From assembly GCF_005117025.1 (NCBI RefSeq), contig NZ_SWCO01000002.1, positions 473,348 to 537,347 on the forward strand: a stretch of DNA of 64,000 nucleotides, written 5' to 3'. The DNA is from Alteromonas portus. Its GTDB lineage: Bacteria > Pseudomonadota > Gammaproteobacteria > Enterobacterales > Alteromonadaceae. The position numbers and the translations under genes were made by a program. Under the pieces are notes generated by a model. The model searched no databases, was not told where the DNA came from, and was given only the letters and a program-made list of their open reading frames with translations. How positions within the stretch are numbered: position 1 is the first letter of the stretch; each line of letters opens with the position of its first letter. This document shows positions 41,858-51,550 of this stretch, piece after piece.

Positions 41858-43372
41858 ATGCCAATGGAAAGTTACCTGTCACTAGCCGTATATTTTATAG
41901 CGATGTTAGGGATAGGGTTGTTTGCTTACCGACAATCTACCAGTGATATATCTGGTTATATTTTGGGCGGGCGTCAAGTTAGCCCCCAAGTTACCGCGCT
42001 GTCTGCGGGTGCATCTGACATGTCAGGTTGGATGCTTATGGGTTTGCCAGGTGCAATGTACTTAACCGGTTTTGATGCGGTTTATATTGCAATAGGGCTG
42101 GTTGCCGGTGCGTTAGCAAACTACTTGTTAGTAGCACCAAAACTTCGCGTTTATACCGAAGTAGCAAACGACTCGCTCACAGTGCCCGAATTTTTTGCCA
42201 AGCGTTTCAATACGCCGAACGCGAGCCTTCGTATAGTCTCTGCTGTAATTATTGTACTGTTTTTTACCTTGTATACGTCTGCTGGGTTAGTGGCTGGTGG
42301 TAAGTTGTTTGAAAGCGCGTTTTCAGTGAATTATCAACTAGGCCTATTTATCACGCTGGGTGTAGTGGTGTCTTATACACTACTAGGTGGTTTTTTAGCG
42401 GTAAGCCTTACTGACTTTGTACAAGGGTGCATTATGTTCGTGGCATTGGTATTGGTACCAATTGTTGCGTTTACGGAATTCGATAGTGTGTCACAAATGA
42501 CAAGCGCCGCTTATCAATCTGTACCCAATTTTTCTGAATCGTTAGAAACGCTAACGATTGTCGGATTGTTATCAAGTTTAGGTTGGGGCCTAGGCTACTT
42601 TGGACAGCCGCACATTATTGTTCGCTTTATGGCCATTCGTTCGGTTAATGCCATTGGCACAGCGCGAAACATTGGCATGTCGTGGATGCTAGTAACCATC
42701 ATTGGTGCATTAGCTACGGGCTTTGTGGGTATTGCTTATGCTAATCAATTTGGTCTTGCAGTCGACGACCCAGAGACGATATTTATTATCTTCTCGCAAC
42801 TACTGTTTCACCCACTTATTAGTGGATTTTTAATGGCTGCTATATTAGCCGCCATCATGAGTACAATTTCGTCGCAATTATTAGTTAGTGCAAGTTCGTT
42901 AACTGAAGATATTTACCGCGTAATGGTAAATAAAAAGTCGCCAGAAAAATCGTTGAGCGAAAAGCAAACGGTAACAATTGGGCGATATGGTGTAGCAGGT
43001 GTTGCGGTAGTTGCACTGCTGTTAGCCATGGACGCGTCGAATACAATTTTATCTTTAGTGAGTAACGCTTGGGCTGGTTTTGGCGCTGCTTTTGGTCCAT
43101 TAGTGCTGTTCTGTCTGTATAAAAAGGACCTGACAGCAAAAGCGGCGATGGCGGGCATGATCAGCGGTGCAGTAACTGTATTGTTTTGGATTTATGCGCC
43201 AGTGTTAGCTGACGGTAAAACGTTAAGCAGCGTTATTTATGAAATTATTCCAGGGTTTGCGGTTAGTACGTTAACACTTTATATGGTGAGTCGCTTCAGC
43301 GAAAACTCATCTAAAAACGTACAAGCAACATTTGCGCAAGCTACTGAAGAATTAGCGAATCAACAATCTTAA
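41858..43372 (+). CDS. putP: Sodium/proline symporter
   Basis: A 504-residue SSS-family transporter with about 13 membrane helices. The start (LAVYFIAMLGIGLFAYRQSTSDISGYILGGR) and SAGASDMSGWMLMGLPGAMYLTG carry the sodium-site pattern of PutP, and WGLGYFGQPHIIVRFMAIRS is the family signature. It imports proline with sodium, which suits a marine cell using proline as osmolyte and nutrient. It is followed after 16 bases by proB. Confidence 0.95.
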   Translation: MPMESYLSLAVYFIAMLGIGLFAYRQSTSDISGYILGGRQVSPQVTALSAGASDMSGWMLMGLPGAMYLTGFDAVYIAIGLVAGALANYLLVAPKLRVYTEVANDSLTVPEFFAKRFNTPNASLRIVSAVIIVLFFTLYTSAGLVAGGKLFESAFSVNYQLGLFITLGVVVSYTLLGGFLAVSLTDFVQGCIMFVALVLVPIVAFTEFDSVSQMTSAAYQSVPNFSESLETLTIVGLLSSLGWGLGYFGQPHIIVRFMAIRSVNAIGTARNIGMSWMLVTIIGALATGFVGIAYANQFGLAVDDPETIFIIFSQLLFHPLISGFLMAAILAAIMSTISSQLLVSASSLTEDIYRVMVNKKSPEKSLSEKQTVTIGRYGVAGVAVVALLLAMDASNTILSLVSNAWAGFGAAFGPLVLFCLYKKDLTAKAAMAGMISGAVTVLFWIYAPVLADGKTLSSVIYEIIPGFAVSTLTLYMVSRFSENSSKNVQATFAQATEELANQQS

Positions 43373-43388
43373 GGTTAAAAAGTTTATT

Positions 43389-44498
43389 ATGAGTCATCCT
43401 AATTGGAAACGCGTAGTCATCAAAGTAGGTAGTGCATTAATATCGCCCAACCAGCAAGGTTGTAGCAGCCACTACTTGCTCAGCATTGCGCAATTTATCG
43501 TGCGTTGCAGAGCCAACGGTACACAAGTTGTACTGGTGTCTTCTGGTTCTGTCGCAGCGGGTGCGCATCTGTTTCCAGAACAAGAAAAGTCAGACATTGC
43601 GGTTAAAAAAGCGATGGCAGCAGCGGGTCAAACCGAAATGATTGCCACCTGGGACAGACTGTTTGATTTTCCGTCTGCTCAAATGCTATTGACCCATGCT
43701 GATTTGCGAGACAGAGAACGGTACGTAAGTATCCGTGAAACCATATTTAGTTTGTTAGACAATAACATTCTACCAATCGTAAATGAAAACGACACCGTTA
43801 CTACCGACAAGTTAAAGGTGGGTGATAACGATAATTTATCGGCCATGGTGGCGTCGGCAGCTGAAGCAGATGCGCTTATTATCTGTTCAGACATTGATGG
43901 GTTATATGACAAAAACCCACATGAACATGACGATGCAAAATTGCTTAAATCAGTTAATACCATTGATCAAAGCATTTATGACATGGCTGGCGGTGCGGTA
44001 AAAGGCGGTGTAGGCACCGGCGGTATGCGCACTAAAATTGAAGCGGCCGAAAAAGCCGTTTCGCATGGTATAGATACATATATTATTAACGGCTTTACTG
44101 AACTGTCGTTTAATATGCTGCTTGCAGGTGAAAACCCAGGCACGCACTTCGTACCTCATGCCAAGCCAATGCAAGAAAATGTGCATTGGATGCGTCACAC
44201 GTCGAACGCGCAGGGCGAGGTAATAGTAGAAGGGGACTTCGATGCCTCTTTAGACAGCGACGCAGAGCAACTGACAAGTAGCGAAATTATAGACGTGAAA
44301 GGTGAGTTCTCGGTGGGTGACACTATTTTAGTACGTAAAGAAGACGGCACTAAACTGGTAAAAGCCAAGTCGAACTACAGTAGCTGTTTACTGAATTTTA
44401 TTGCGAATCAGGAAAATGAAGAATTCGCCCACGAGTTTGAGGAAAAAACCGGGCCAATTATTTCTGATCAGCACATAGCAAATCTGGAGAAAGAATGA
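43389..44498 (+). CDS. proB: Glutamate 5-kinase
   Basis: First step of proline synthesis. The 369 residues start VVIKVGSALISP; VLVSSGSVAAGAHLF, PIVNENDTVTTD and GTGGMRTKIEAAE form the amino-acid kinase site. The C-terminal PUA domain is present (from about residue 275). It is coupled to proA through an ATGA overlap, and follows putP on the same strand. Confidence 0.96.
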   Translation: MSHPNWKRVVIKVGSALISPNQQGCSSHYLLSIAQFIVRCRANGTQVVLVSSGSVAAGAHLFPEQEKSDIAVKKAMAAAGQTEMIATWDRLFDFPSAQMLLTHADLRDRERYVSIRETIFSLLDNNILPIVNENDTVTTDKLKVGDNDNLSAMVASAAEADALIICSDIDGLYDKNPHEHDDAKLLKSVNTIDQSIYDMAGGAVKGGVGTGGMRTKIEAAEKAVSHGIDTYIINGFTELSFNMLLAGENPGTHFVPHAKPMQENVHWMRHTSNAQGEVIVEGDFDASLDSDAEQLTSSEIIDVKGEFSVGDTILVRKEDGTKLVKAKSNYSSCLLNFIANQENEEFAHEFEEKTGPIISDQHIANLEKE

Positions 44499-45742
44499 GC
44501 ATTATTACAGAGTTAGCACAACAGGCAAAAAAAGCTGCACGTACACTGGCAATTTTAAGTGAAAGCCAGAAAAACGCGGTGTTAACTGATATGGCCGCGG
44601 CAATTCGTGCAAATAAAAGCAAAATTATTGAAGTAAACGAAAAGGAAGTAGCGCGCGCTAAAGAAAATAACTTAGACGCAGCGATGGTTGACCGCTTAAT
44701 CCTAAACGATGAGCGCATTGAATCAATGGCTGAAGGCATCGAAGTTATTGTTGGACTTGATGATCCAGTGGGTAAAGAGCGCGTTATCGGTACACGTCCA
44801 AATGGTATTGAGATTAAGAAAATGCGCATACCGCTTGGTGTTGTGTGCATGATCTATGAAGCACGACCTAATGTTACTGCCGACGCTGGCGCGCTGTGCT
44901 TTAAATCGGGTAACGCAGTAATATTACGTGGTGGTAAAGAAGCACTTGATACCAGCTTAGCCATTGCTGAGCTAATGCAAGATGTACTTGAAAAGCACAA
45001 TTTGCCAAAAGCATTGGTAACGGTTGTTCCGAACCCAGATCGTGCACTTATGCAAGAGCTGATGGAACAACGCGATTACATAGACGTAATAATTCCTCGT
45101 GGTGGCGAAGGCCTTATTAACTACGTGACGGATAACGCCAAGGTACCAGTTATTCAGCACTTTAAGGGTGTGTGTCACCTTTACGTAGACAAAGATGCCG
45201 ATTTAGATAAAGCCATGGCGCTACTTCTAAACGGTAAGACACAACGTACTGGTGTGTGTAATGCTTTGGAAGGTTTAGTTGTCCACCAGGCTATTGCGGG
45301 TGATTTTCTGCCAAAAGTAGCCGAGGCGTTTAAAGAGAAAGGCGTTAAGGTTCACGTTAATGAGAAAGGCAGCCAATATTTTGATGGTGCTGACGTTATT
45401 TCTGAAGACGCGTTTGGTGAAGAGTATCTTGGTCTGGAAATCGCTATCCGTGTAGTTGACGATTTCGACGCTGCGGTTGACCACATTGCGCAATTTGGTA
45501 GTAATCACACTGAAGTGATTTGTACGGAAGATGCTGAAAAAGGCAAGTTATTCCAACGTGCAGTTGATGCAAGTGTAGTAATGGTTAATGCGTCTTCACG
45601 TTTCTCTGACGGCAGCCAGCTTGGCTTGGGTGCTGAAATTGGTATCGCAACGACTAAGCTTCACGCTTACGGCCCAATGGGCTTAGAGTCGTTGACTTCA
45701 GAGAAGTATCTAGTGAATGGTGAAGGCCAAATTCGCGACTAA
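44495..45742 (+). CDS. proA: Gamma-glutamyl phosphate reductase
   Basis: Second step of proline synthesis; reduces glutamyl phosphate with NADPH. The 415 residues include IPLGVVCMIYEARPNVTADAGALCFKSGNAVILRGGKEA and the catalytic Cys in GKTQRTGVCNALEGL. The gene starts within the proB stop and ends before a strong terminator, closing the putP-proB-proA unit. Confidence 0.97.
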   Translation: MSIITELAQQAKKAARTLAILSESQKNAVLTDMAAAIRANKSKIIEVNEKEVARAKENNLDAAMVDRLILNDERIESMAEGIEVIVGLDDPVGKERVIGTRPNGIEIKKMRIPLGVVCMIYEARPNVTADAGALCFKSGNAVILRGGKEALDTSLAIAELMQDVLEKHNLPKALVTVVPNPDRALMQELMEQRDYIDVIIPRGGEGLINYVTDNAKVPVIQHFKGVCHLYVDKDADLDKAMALLLNGKTQRTGVCNALEGLVVHQAIAGDFLPKVAEAFKEKGVKVHVNEKGSQYFDGADVISEDAFGEEYLGLEIAIRVVDDFDAAVDHIAQFGSNHTEVICTEDAEKGKLFQRAVDASVVMVNASSRFSDGSQLGLGAEIGIATTKLHAYGPMGLESLTSEKYLVNGEGQIRD

Positions 45743-45798
45743 TAAAAAGCTGATTTAACTGGTCGGCATTGTGCCACGAGTTTACATGCTTCATAATG

Positions 45799-45828
45799 AA
45801 AAGCGCTGACATTCGTCGGCGCTTTTTT
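45799..45828 (+). terminator. Intrinsic terminator after proA
   Basis: AAGCGCTGAC / GTCGGCGCTT imperfect stem with a four-base loop and six T, about 60 bases past the proA stop. Confidence 0.88.
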
Positions 45829-45872
45829 ATTTTTATTCAAAGATTTACCCTCGCAGCACAGATGGAGCATAC

Positions 45873-46823
45873 ATGGAGATTGTGATAGACCCTAAGCAGT
45901 TATGGAATCAACTTATTGCTTTTGCCAATGAGTATAAACTGCTGACATCACTACTACTTTTAATTGTATTGCACTTCATTAAAAAAGGTGTGTTGCTGTT
46001 AATAAGGCGTATTAGCTCTCAGCGCGGTGAAGACAGAAGAAATCAAATCAACATTTTAGAGCAGTTAGGTAATGCCTTTATCATTATTGTTCTGATGATG
46101 GTATGGAGTTCTGAAATACAAACTCTGGCTATTTCAATCGCTGCTTTTATGGTGGCAATTGTGCTTGCTACTCGCGAATTCATTCAGTGCTTTATGGGCT
46201 TCATTTACTACCTAGGGGCTAGACCGTTTAGGGTAGGCGACTGGATCCAAATGAACAATATCATTGGTGAAGTGGTTGAGATGGACTGGGCAAAAACCGC
46301 ACTCCTAGAAGTTGACCCAGAAAGCTTCAACTACACGGGTAAACACGTTTACGTACCTAACAGTCAACTCGTTACCCAAACTGTACGCAACCTTAACTTT
46401 ATGCGCCGCTATCGTTTGCACTCGTTCGAAATAGTTAACGAGCCTACCGTAAATGCCTACAGCTTGTTGCCTGCCTTTCACGCTCGAGCGCAGGCACATT
46501 GTGAATATTTTCGCGACGTTGCAGAACGCTATAAAGGCTTAATTGAACGCCATTTAGAACAAGAATTTATTCGTATAGACCCAGAAGTAGAAATAAAAAC
46601 CAATGAACTTGCCAAAGTGGTAGTTAAGGTAAGTTTATTCTGCCCTACAATAGAGGCGCACGAACTGGAACACAAAATGTGTTCAGACTGGTTAAGCCTG
46701 TGGTTTAAGGCACAGAAAGAAGAGCAGCGTCAGCTGCATTCACAGCAAAACGACACATCGTCGGTGCAAAACCAGGGTAAAGCGCTGCCAGAATCGCAGG
46801 TTACATCAAGCGGCGCGATTTAA
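45873..46823 (+). CDS. MscS-family mechanosensitive channel protein
   Basis: A 316-residue protein with three N-terminal membrane segments (about 17-38, 65-90, 90-115) and the MscS beta-domain (ARPFRVGDWIQMNNIIGEVVEMDWAKTALLEVD, then HVYVPNSQLVTQTVRNLN). The third helix lacks the dense Gly/Ala pattern of E. coli MscS (FMVAIVLATREFIQCFMGFI), so conductance may differ. The last 40 residues are Gln/Ser rich. It is transcribed alone, convergent with the HNH gene. Confidence 0.85.
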   Translation: MEIVIDPKQLWNQLIAFANEYKLLTSLLLLIVLHFIKKGVLLLIRRISSQRGEDRRNQINILEQLGNAFIIIVLMMVWSSEIQTLAISIAAFMVAIVLATREFIQCFMGFIYYLGARPFRVGDWIQMNNIIGEVVEMDWAKTALLEVDPESFNYTGKHVYVPNSQLVTQTVRNLNFMRRYRLHSFEIVNEPTVNAYSLLPAFHARAQAHCEYFRDVAERYKGLIERHLEQEFIRIDPEVEIKTNELAKVVVKVSLFCPTIEAHELEHKMCSDWLSLWFKAQKEEQRQLHSQQNDTSSVQNQGKALPESQVTSSGAI

Positions 46824-46826
46824 CCG

Positions 46827-47381
46827 TTAGTCAATACACGTCCATTCTCTGTGGCTGGTGAAGTGGCCTTGTAAAAACGCCATTTGATCAGCCAGTATCC
46901 GCCTGTTCATCAGGTAAAAACGCTCGTATACATTGGGTCTAAACGGAACCGCGAGCAGGGGCATGTTAGCTTCTTCTGGGGTTTTGGCACCTTTTGCGTG
47001 ATTACATCGCTGGCAAGCAGTGGCTACGTTCGTCCAATTGTCTTTTCCGCCGCGAGAGCGGGGAATTATGTGGTCTCGGGTCAGTTGTTTTGGCGCAAAC
47101 TTATTGCCACAGTACAAACATAAGTAGCTATCGCGCCTAAACAAATAACGATTAGTAAGGGCAACTTTGCCAGACAAATCTGTTACCTTTCCGTCGCACG
47201 CGATAATGCTAGACAACGTAAGCTGACTTTGCAGCCCTTCGTGATTCCAGCCTCCCTTAAGCGTAATAGCATCGCTACCTAGCTCAAATAGCACCTTATC
47301 CTGACTGTAAAGCTTTGCGGCTTGTTCAACATCTATCCACTCTTGTGGCATGCCTGCTTTATTAAGACGAAGTACCAACAT
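46827..47381 (-). CDS. HNH endonuclease family protein
   Basis: A 184-residue protein with an N-terminal beta-rich part (MLVLRLNKAGMPQEWIDVEQAAKLYSQDKV) and a C-terminal HNH domain: CLYCGNKF, LTRDHIIPRSRGGKDNWTNVATACQRCNHAKGAKTPEEA. The two CxxC pairs bind a structural zinc, and His-Asn-His form the catalytic site. I choose the ATG at 47381 because GGAG lies about seven bases upstream. This family, widespread beside housekeeping genes, has no assigned role; it need not be a restriction enzyme. Confidence 0.88.
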   Translation of the reverse strand: MLVLRLNKAGMPQEWIDVEQAAKLYSQDKVLFELGSDAITLKGGWNHEGLQSQLTLSSIIACDGKVTDLSGKVALTNRYLFRRDSYLCLYCGNKFAPKQLTRDHIIPRSRGGKDNWTNVATACQRCNHAKGAKTPEEANMPLLAVPFRPNVYERFYLMNRRILADQMAFLQGHFTSHREWTCID

Positions 47382-47732
47382 GGTTATCTCCTTTAGCACA
47401 CTAATATTAGACGTTCTTGTTGTTGTAAACCTTTTCTGCTTGTATGCGTTTTGTAAGGTTTTCTTGCTACCTTACTTTGTTCGCTTTTTGTTCTAGCATA
47501 CGCTGTTTTGTGTCAGTATGATGAAAATATAGTCAATAATTGAAATTTCACAGATATTTCATATAGTCATGGTGCTATAGGTGGTAGCGGGTAATGACCG
47601 AGTTGATAACAAAATAGTACGACAAATTCCGCGCGGGGCTGCATTTGACCATGGTATTAACGCCACTTCAAAGCTATACTATGCGCCGCGTTTAAAAGCG
47701 ATAAAATAAAGATTGAAATTAAAGGACAAATA
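47382..47732. other. pnp leader and HNH promoter region
   Basis: About 350 bases with no gene. It must hold divergent promoters for the HNH gene and pnp. In E. coli the pnp leader is a long hairpin cut by RNase III for autoregulation; I could not identify an equivalent long stem by eye. No rpsO gene is present here, although rpsO is the usual upstream neighbour of pnp. Confidence 0.45.
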
Positions 47733-49844
47733 GTGACTCCTATTACTAAATCATTTCAGTATGGACAGCATACTGTAACTCTAGAGACGGGTGTAATTGC
47801 TCGTCAGGCAACAGCTGCGGTTCTTGCGAGCATGGACGATACGTCTGTACTGGTAACAGTAGTTGGTAAAAAAGAAGCCAAAGCAGATCAAGACTTCTTC
47901 CCACTTACTGTTAACTACCAAGAAAAAGCGTACGCTGCGGGTAAAATCCCAGGTGGTTTCTTCAAGCGTGAAGGTCGCCCATCTGAAGGTGAAACACTGA
48001 TTGCACGTCTTATCGACCGTCCAATCCGCCCATTATTCCCAGAAGGTTTCAAAAACGAAGTACAAGTTGTTGTTACTGTAATGTCTGCTAACCCAGATAT
48101 CCCTACAGACATCATCTCTATGATTGGTACTTCAGCAGCCCTTGCTATCTCTGGTATTCCTTTCAACGGCCCAATCGGTGCGGCGCGTGTTGGTTATAGC
48201 AACGGTGAATACATTCTAAATACACGCGCAGAAGAGCAAGCTGAAAGCGAGCTTGACCTTGTTGTTGCGGGTACTGAAGGCGCAGTACTTATGGTTGAAT
48301 CAGAAGCAAGCGTGCTTTCTGAAGACACCATGCTAGGTGCGGTTATGTTCGGTCACGAGCAAATGCAAACTGTAGTTAACGCTGTTAACGAATTTGCTGC
48401 TGAAGTTGGCACTGAGAAGTGGGACTGGGCACCAGAAGCAGAAAACACTGCGCTTAAAGACAAAGTTAAAGCACTAGCTGAAGCAGAAATGACAGCGGCT
48501 TACCAGATTTCTGACAAGTTAGAGCGTAAAGACGCGGTAACTGCAGCAACTGAAAAAGCGCTTGCAGCCATTATTGCTGAAGACGAAACGCAAGATCAGA
48601 AAGAAGTGCTAGACCTTCTTCACGAACTTGAGTCTGACGTTGTACGTTCACGCATTCTATCGGGCGCGCCGCGTATCGATGGTCGTGACCCAGCAATGAT
48701 CCGTGCACTAGACGTAGCGACAGGTATTCTTCCTCGTACTCACGGTTCTGCACTATTTACTCGTGGTGAAACGCAGGCACTTGTGGCTGCTACTTTAGGT
48801 ACAGAGCGTGACGCACAGATGATTGACGAGCTTCAAGGTAAGCGCGACAGCCGTTTCATGCTTCACTACAACTTCCCTCCATACTGTGTTGGTGAAACCG
48901 GTATGATTGGTTCGCCTAAGCGTCGTGAAATTGGTCACGGTCGTCTAGCGAAGCGTGGTATTCAAGCAGTAATGCCAAGTGAAGAAGAATTCCCGTACGT
49001 AGTACGTGTGGTTTCTGAAATCACAGAATCAAACGGTTCATCTTCAATGGCGTCTGTATGTGGTACTTCACTAGCGCTTATGGATGCAGGTGTTCCAATT
49101 AAAGCGTCTGTTGCGGGTATCGCAATGGGCCTAGTTAAGAGTGACGACAACTTTGTTGTACTTTCAGACATCCTTGGTGACGAAGATCACCTTGGCGACA
49201 TGGACTTTAAAGTAGCGGGTACTACCGAAGGTATTACTGCACTTCAAATGGACATTAAGATTGAAGGTATTACTAAAGAAATCATGCAAATTGCGCTTAA
49301 ACAAGCAAAAGAAGCACGTTTGCACATTCTTAAAGTAATGGACGAAGCGATTGGCGGTCACCGTGAAGAGCTAAGTGAATTTGCTCCACGCATTTACACA
49401 ATGAAGATTGACCAAGACAAGATTCGTGACGTTATCGGTAAAGGCGGCGCAATGATCCGTCAGATTACGGAAGAGTCTGACACTAACATCGAGATTGAAG
49501 ACGACGGTACTATCAAAATCTTCGCGACAGAGCGTGCGAAAGCAGACATCGCTATTAGCAAGATTGAGCAAGTAACGGCTGAAATTGAAGTTGGTAAGAC
49601 TTACAACGGTAAGATTACACGTATTGTAGACTTCGGTGCGTTTGTAGAAGTACTTCCAGGTAAAGAAGGTCTTGTTCACATTTCACAAATCGCTCACGAG
49701 CGTGTGAACAAAGTAACTGACTACCTAGAAGAAGGCCAAATGGTTGACGTTAAGGTTATGGAAATCGATCGCCAAAACCGTGTACGTTTAAGCATTAAAG
49801 AGCTTCTAGAAAAGCCTGCGCCTAAGTCTGACGACGCAGAGTAA
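47733..49844 (+). CDS. pnp: Polyribonucleotide nucleotidyltransferase (PNPase)
   Basis: Phosphorolytic 3'-to-5' exoribonuclease of the degradosome. The 703 residues contain two RNase PH domains ([35 protein letters not shown] in the first; [17 protein letters not shown] in the second, which carries the active site), a KH domain ([19 protein letters not shown]) and an S1 domain ([32 protein letters not shown]). Start codon is GTG after AAAGGA. It stands alone, ended by a terminator. Confidence 0.98.
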   Translation: MTPITKSFQYGQHTVTLETGVIARQATAAVLASMDDTSVLVTVVGKKEAKADQDFFPLTVNYQEKAYAAGKIPGGFFKREGRPSEGETLIARLIDRPIRPLFPEGFKNEVQVVVTVMSANPDIPTDIISMIGTSAALAISGIPFNGPIGAARVGYSNGEYILNTRAEEQAESELDLVVAGTEGAVLMVESEASVLSEDTMLGAVMFGHEQMQTVVNAVNEFAAEVGTEKWDWAPEAENTALKDKVKALAEAEMTAAYQISDKLERKDAVTAATEKALAAIIAEDETQDQKEVLDLLHELESDVVRSRILSGAPRIDGRDPAMIRALDVATGILPRTHGSALFTRGETQALVAATLGTERDAQMIDELQGKRDSRFMLHYNFPPYCVGETGMIGSPKRREIGHGRLAKRGIQAVMPSEEEFPYVVRVVSEITESNGSSSMASVCGTSLALMDAGVPIKASVAGIAMGLVKSDDNFVVLSDILGDEDHLGDMDFKVAGTTEGITALQMDIKIEGITKEIMQIALKQAKEARLHILKVMDEAIGGHREELSEFAPRIYTMKIDQDKIRDVIGKGGAMIRQITEESDTNIEIEDDGTIKIFATERAKADIAISKIEQVTAEIEVGKTYNGKITRIVDFGAFVEVLPGKEGLVHISQIAHERVNKVTDYLEEGQMVDVKVMEIDRQNRVRLSIKELLEKPAPKSDDAE

Positions 49845-49883
49845 TGCCGATTAGGTTTTAAACCTAGTTAGCTATGTTTAAGT

Positions 49884-49909
49884 AAAAAGGGAGCTTGGCT
49901 CCCTTTTTT
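49884..49909 (+). terminator. Intrinsic terminator after pnp
   Basis: AAAAGGGAGC / GCTCCCTTTT stem with a three-base loop and six T, about 40 bases past the pnp stop. Confidence 0.9.
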
Positions 49910-50005
49910 CGTTATAGGTTTTAAAAGTAACAATGGGTTGGGTTTTACACGTTAACCCACACATCCAACCTATAACGAAAAGCGCTTTTTTAGAGGTACT
50001 TGATA

Positions 50006-50299
50006 ATGGATAAGCAAACACAAACCGAAGTAGAAGCAGCGGTATTCCGCCGCTTAGTAGAACACTTAGATGCAAACAAAGACGTTCAGAACATCGATCT
50101 GATGATTTTGGCGGATTTCTGCCGTAACTGCTTAGCAAAATGGTATTCGGCAGCTGCAAGCGAGCAGGGCGCTGATATCGACTACGAAGCCGCACGTGAA
50201 GTGGTATACAAAATGCCGTATTCAGAGTGGAAAGAGAAGCACCAGCTTCCTGCTACTGACGAGCAGTTGGAAAAGCTAGCTGTTAGGCAGGGGAAGTAG
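50006..50299 (+). CDS. DUF1244 family protein
   Basis: A 97-residue helical protein with FRRLVEHLDANKDVQNIDLMILADFCRNCLAKWY and the MPYSEWKEKHQ segment, matching DUF1244. The FCRNCL motif with two Cys is the conserved core. The function is unknown. I take the ATG at 50006, nine bases after AGAGG, rather than the in-frame TTG at 50000. It is the last gene of ordinary chromosomal character before the accessory block. Confidence 0.85.
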   Translation: MDKQTQTEVEAAVFRRLVEHLDANKDVQNIDLMILADFCRNCLAKWYSAAASEQGADIDYEAAREVVYKMPYSEWKEKHQLPATDEQLEKLAVRQGK

Positions 50300-50335
50300 T
50301 TTTTAGTTCAAGTGACGTTGAATTATTTGTTTTAG

Positions 50336-50359
50336 AAGCCAGCGGAAGCTGGCTTTTTT
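50336..50359 (+). terminator. Intrinsic terminator after the DUF1244 gene
   Basis: AGCCAGC / GCTGGCT stem with a GGAA tetraloop and six T. A second candidate with an 8-bp stem (ACACCAAA / TTTGGTGT) and a T-run follows at 50380-50415. Together they insulate the accessory block from the chromosomal genes to its left. Confidence 0.88.
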
Positions 50360-50574
50360 GTGCTTGGCTTGCGTGAAGTACACCAAAATCATCTGCATGT
50401 CGATTTGGTGTTTTTAATAAATGAGCGAAAAACGACATTACGGTTTTATCTTTATTTTTCTGTTTGTTGTGGGTTAAGGTTGTGTGAGATATGAAGGATA
50501 GGTGCTCCAAAGTGGTGTGGATTGGCACGACGGTTTGGGGACAGGTAAGCTGTTAAATTCTAAAGGAGTACTGA

Positions 50575-51507
50575 GTGCAGTCTGTAAAATTCGCAAAAAA
50601 GCTAGCAAGTGCTTGGAGCGCTGAATCTAGTAAATCCAACTTTTCCGAGGTTCAGCAGTTCAGAGCATTGATGAGAAGCTTTGCTTCGTTACGCGGGCCA
50701 TTTAATATCGAAGAGTTTCACGGAATGAAACATCAAGTTGTCTTTAACGGTAGAGGTAGTTGGGGGCGTCCATCCGCAAGATGCGAAATTTCTGACTTAC
50801 TTATTGTATCGTATAAGAAGAACCCTGAATTTCAAGCTAGAGTCACGTTTTTGCAGGCAAAGAAATCAAACGAAAAGCACACGAGTTTGTGTGGTGGTCT
50901 AGCTCATGCAGTTCCTTATACAGACTTTAAGGCGAACCTAGAGCAGTGGGACTTATTATCTCGTCGTCCAAATGTGCTTCCATACCCGCCTTTTGATTGT
51001 CATCCCGAGATTTTAAGTGGGGCAATATTGCCATCAATTGGCTCTCTAGGCGTCTTTCACAGATACTCAGGGAAAAACTATGGTTTCTTTTACATGTCTG
51101 CGGATTCGGTTGAACCCTTGAGTTCTCCAAAGCGTAAACACGCAAAATTGAAAACTAAGACAACTACAAACTATAGAAATTTGCATGGATACACCGAATG
51201 CACTTACGCGTGCTGTTTACCTACATTTGCAAAAGCACTGTATGAGCTAGAAATAGGCACCCCTATTGAGCCGCAAAATTCTTTGAGTAAAAAGGATAAG
51301 AACTACAGAAATACTTTTAGAGGTTGGTTACGAACGGTTTTATATAGCCATCTGGAAATGACTGATAATAACTCTGAATTGGCGAGAGACTTGCTTGGTC
51401 AAATTGACTCAGAGTATGAAGGCGGGTTCATGAGTGAACCTCCATCGTTATTGCTCCTCAATTGCGATGAAATCGAATTTAACGAGCAAAGGCAGCCGGA
51501 CACGTAA
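50575..51507 (+). CDS. Nuclease-like protein (PD-(D/E)XK-like core), accessory block gene 1
   Basis: A 310-residue protein of no family that I can name with confidence. Near residues 65-100 it has RCEISDLLIVSY, followed about 20 residues later by FLQAKKS. A Glu, an Asp after the first strand and a Q-x-K motif are the spacing of PD-(D/E)XK-type nucleases with Gln replacing the second acidic residue. CysHis-poor; no membrane segment. Start codon is GTG after AAGGAG. The last ten codons lie within an attC-like element, as is usual for integron cassette genes. A role in DNA restriction or defence is possible but not shown. Confidence 0.62.
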   Translation: MQSVKFAKKLASAWSAESSKSNFSEVQQFRALMRSFASLRGPFNIEEFHGMKHQVVFNGRGSWGRPSARCEISDLLIVSYKKNPEFQARVTFLQAKKSNEKHTSLCGGLAHAVPYTDFKANLEQWDLLSRRPNVLPYPPFDCHPEILSGAILPSIGSLGVFHRYSGKNYGFFYMSADSVEPLSSPKRKHAKLKTKTTTNYRNLHGYTECTYACCLPTFAKALYELEIGTPIEPQNSLSKKDKNYRNTFRGWLRTVLYSHLEMTDNNSELARDLLGQIDSEYEGGFMSEPPSLLLLNCDEIEFNEQRQPDT

Positions 51508-51533
51508 ACGCGCCGCTGCTTTGGGCGTTAGCT
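51477..51533 (+). repeat. attC-like integron recombination site
   Basis: A 57-bp element with the order R''-L''-centre-L'-R'. R'' is ATTTAAC (51477-51483, fits RYYYAAC). L'' is AAAGGCAGC (51488-51496) and L' is GCTGCTTT (51515-51522); they pair except for one extra G in L'', the extrahelical base expected of attC. R' is GTTAGCT (51527-51533), matching GTTRRRY at six of seven places. The four-base spacers (GAGC, GGGC) are not complementary, as expected. The total length is within the known attC range. Confidence 0.72.
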
Positions 51534-51550
51534 CTAGGACTTACCCAAAC

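Noticed and set aside
47382..47732. A hidden rpsO gene upstream of pnp
   Set aside because: No frame in this 350-base gap codes for an S15-like protein of about 89 residues.
50300..50575. Integron integrase or attI at the left end of the accessory block
   Set aside because: This interval has terminators but no coding frame for a tyrosine recombinase on either strand; the chromosomal genes to the left are pnp and DUF1244.
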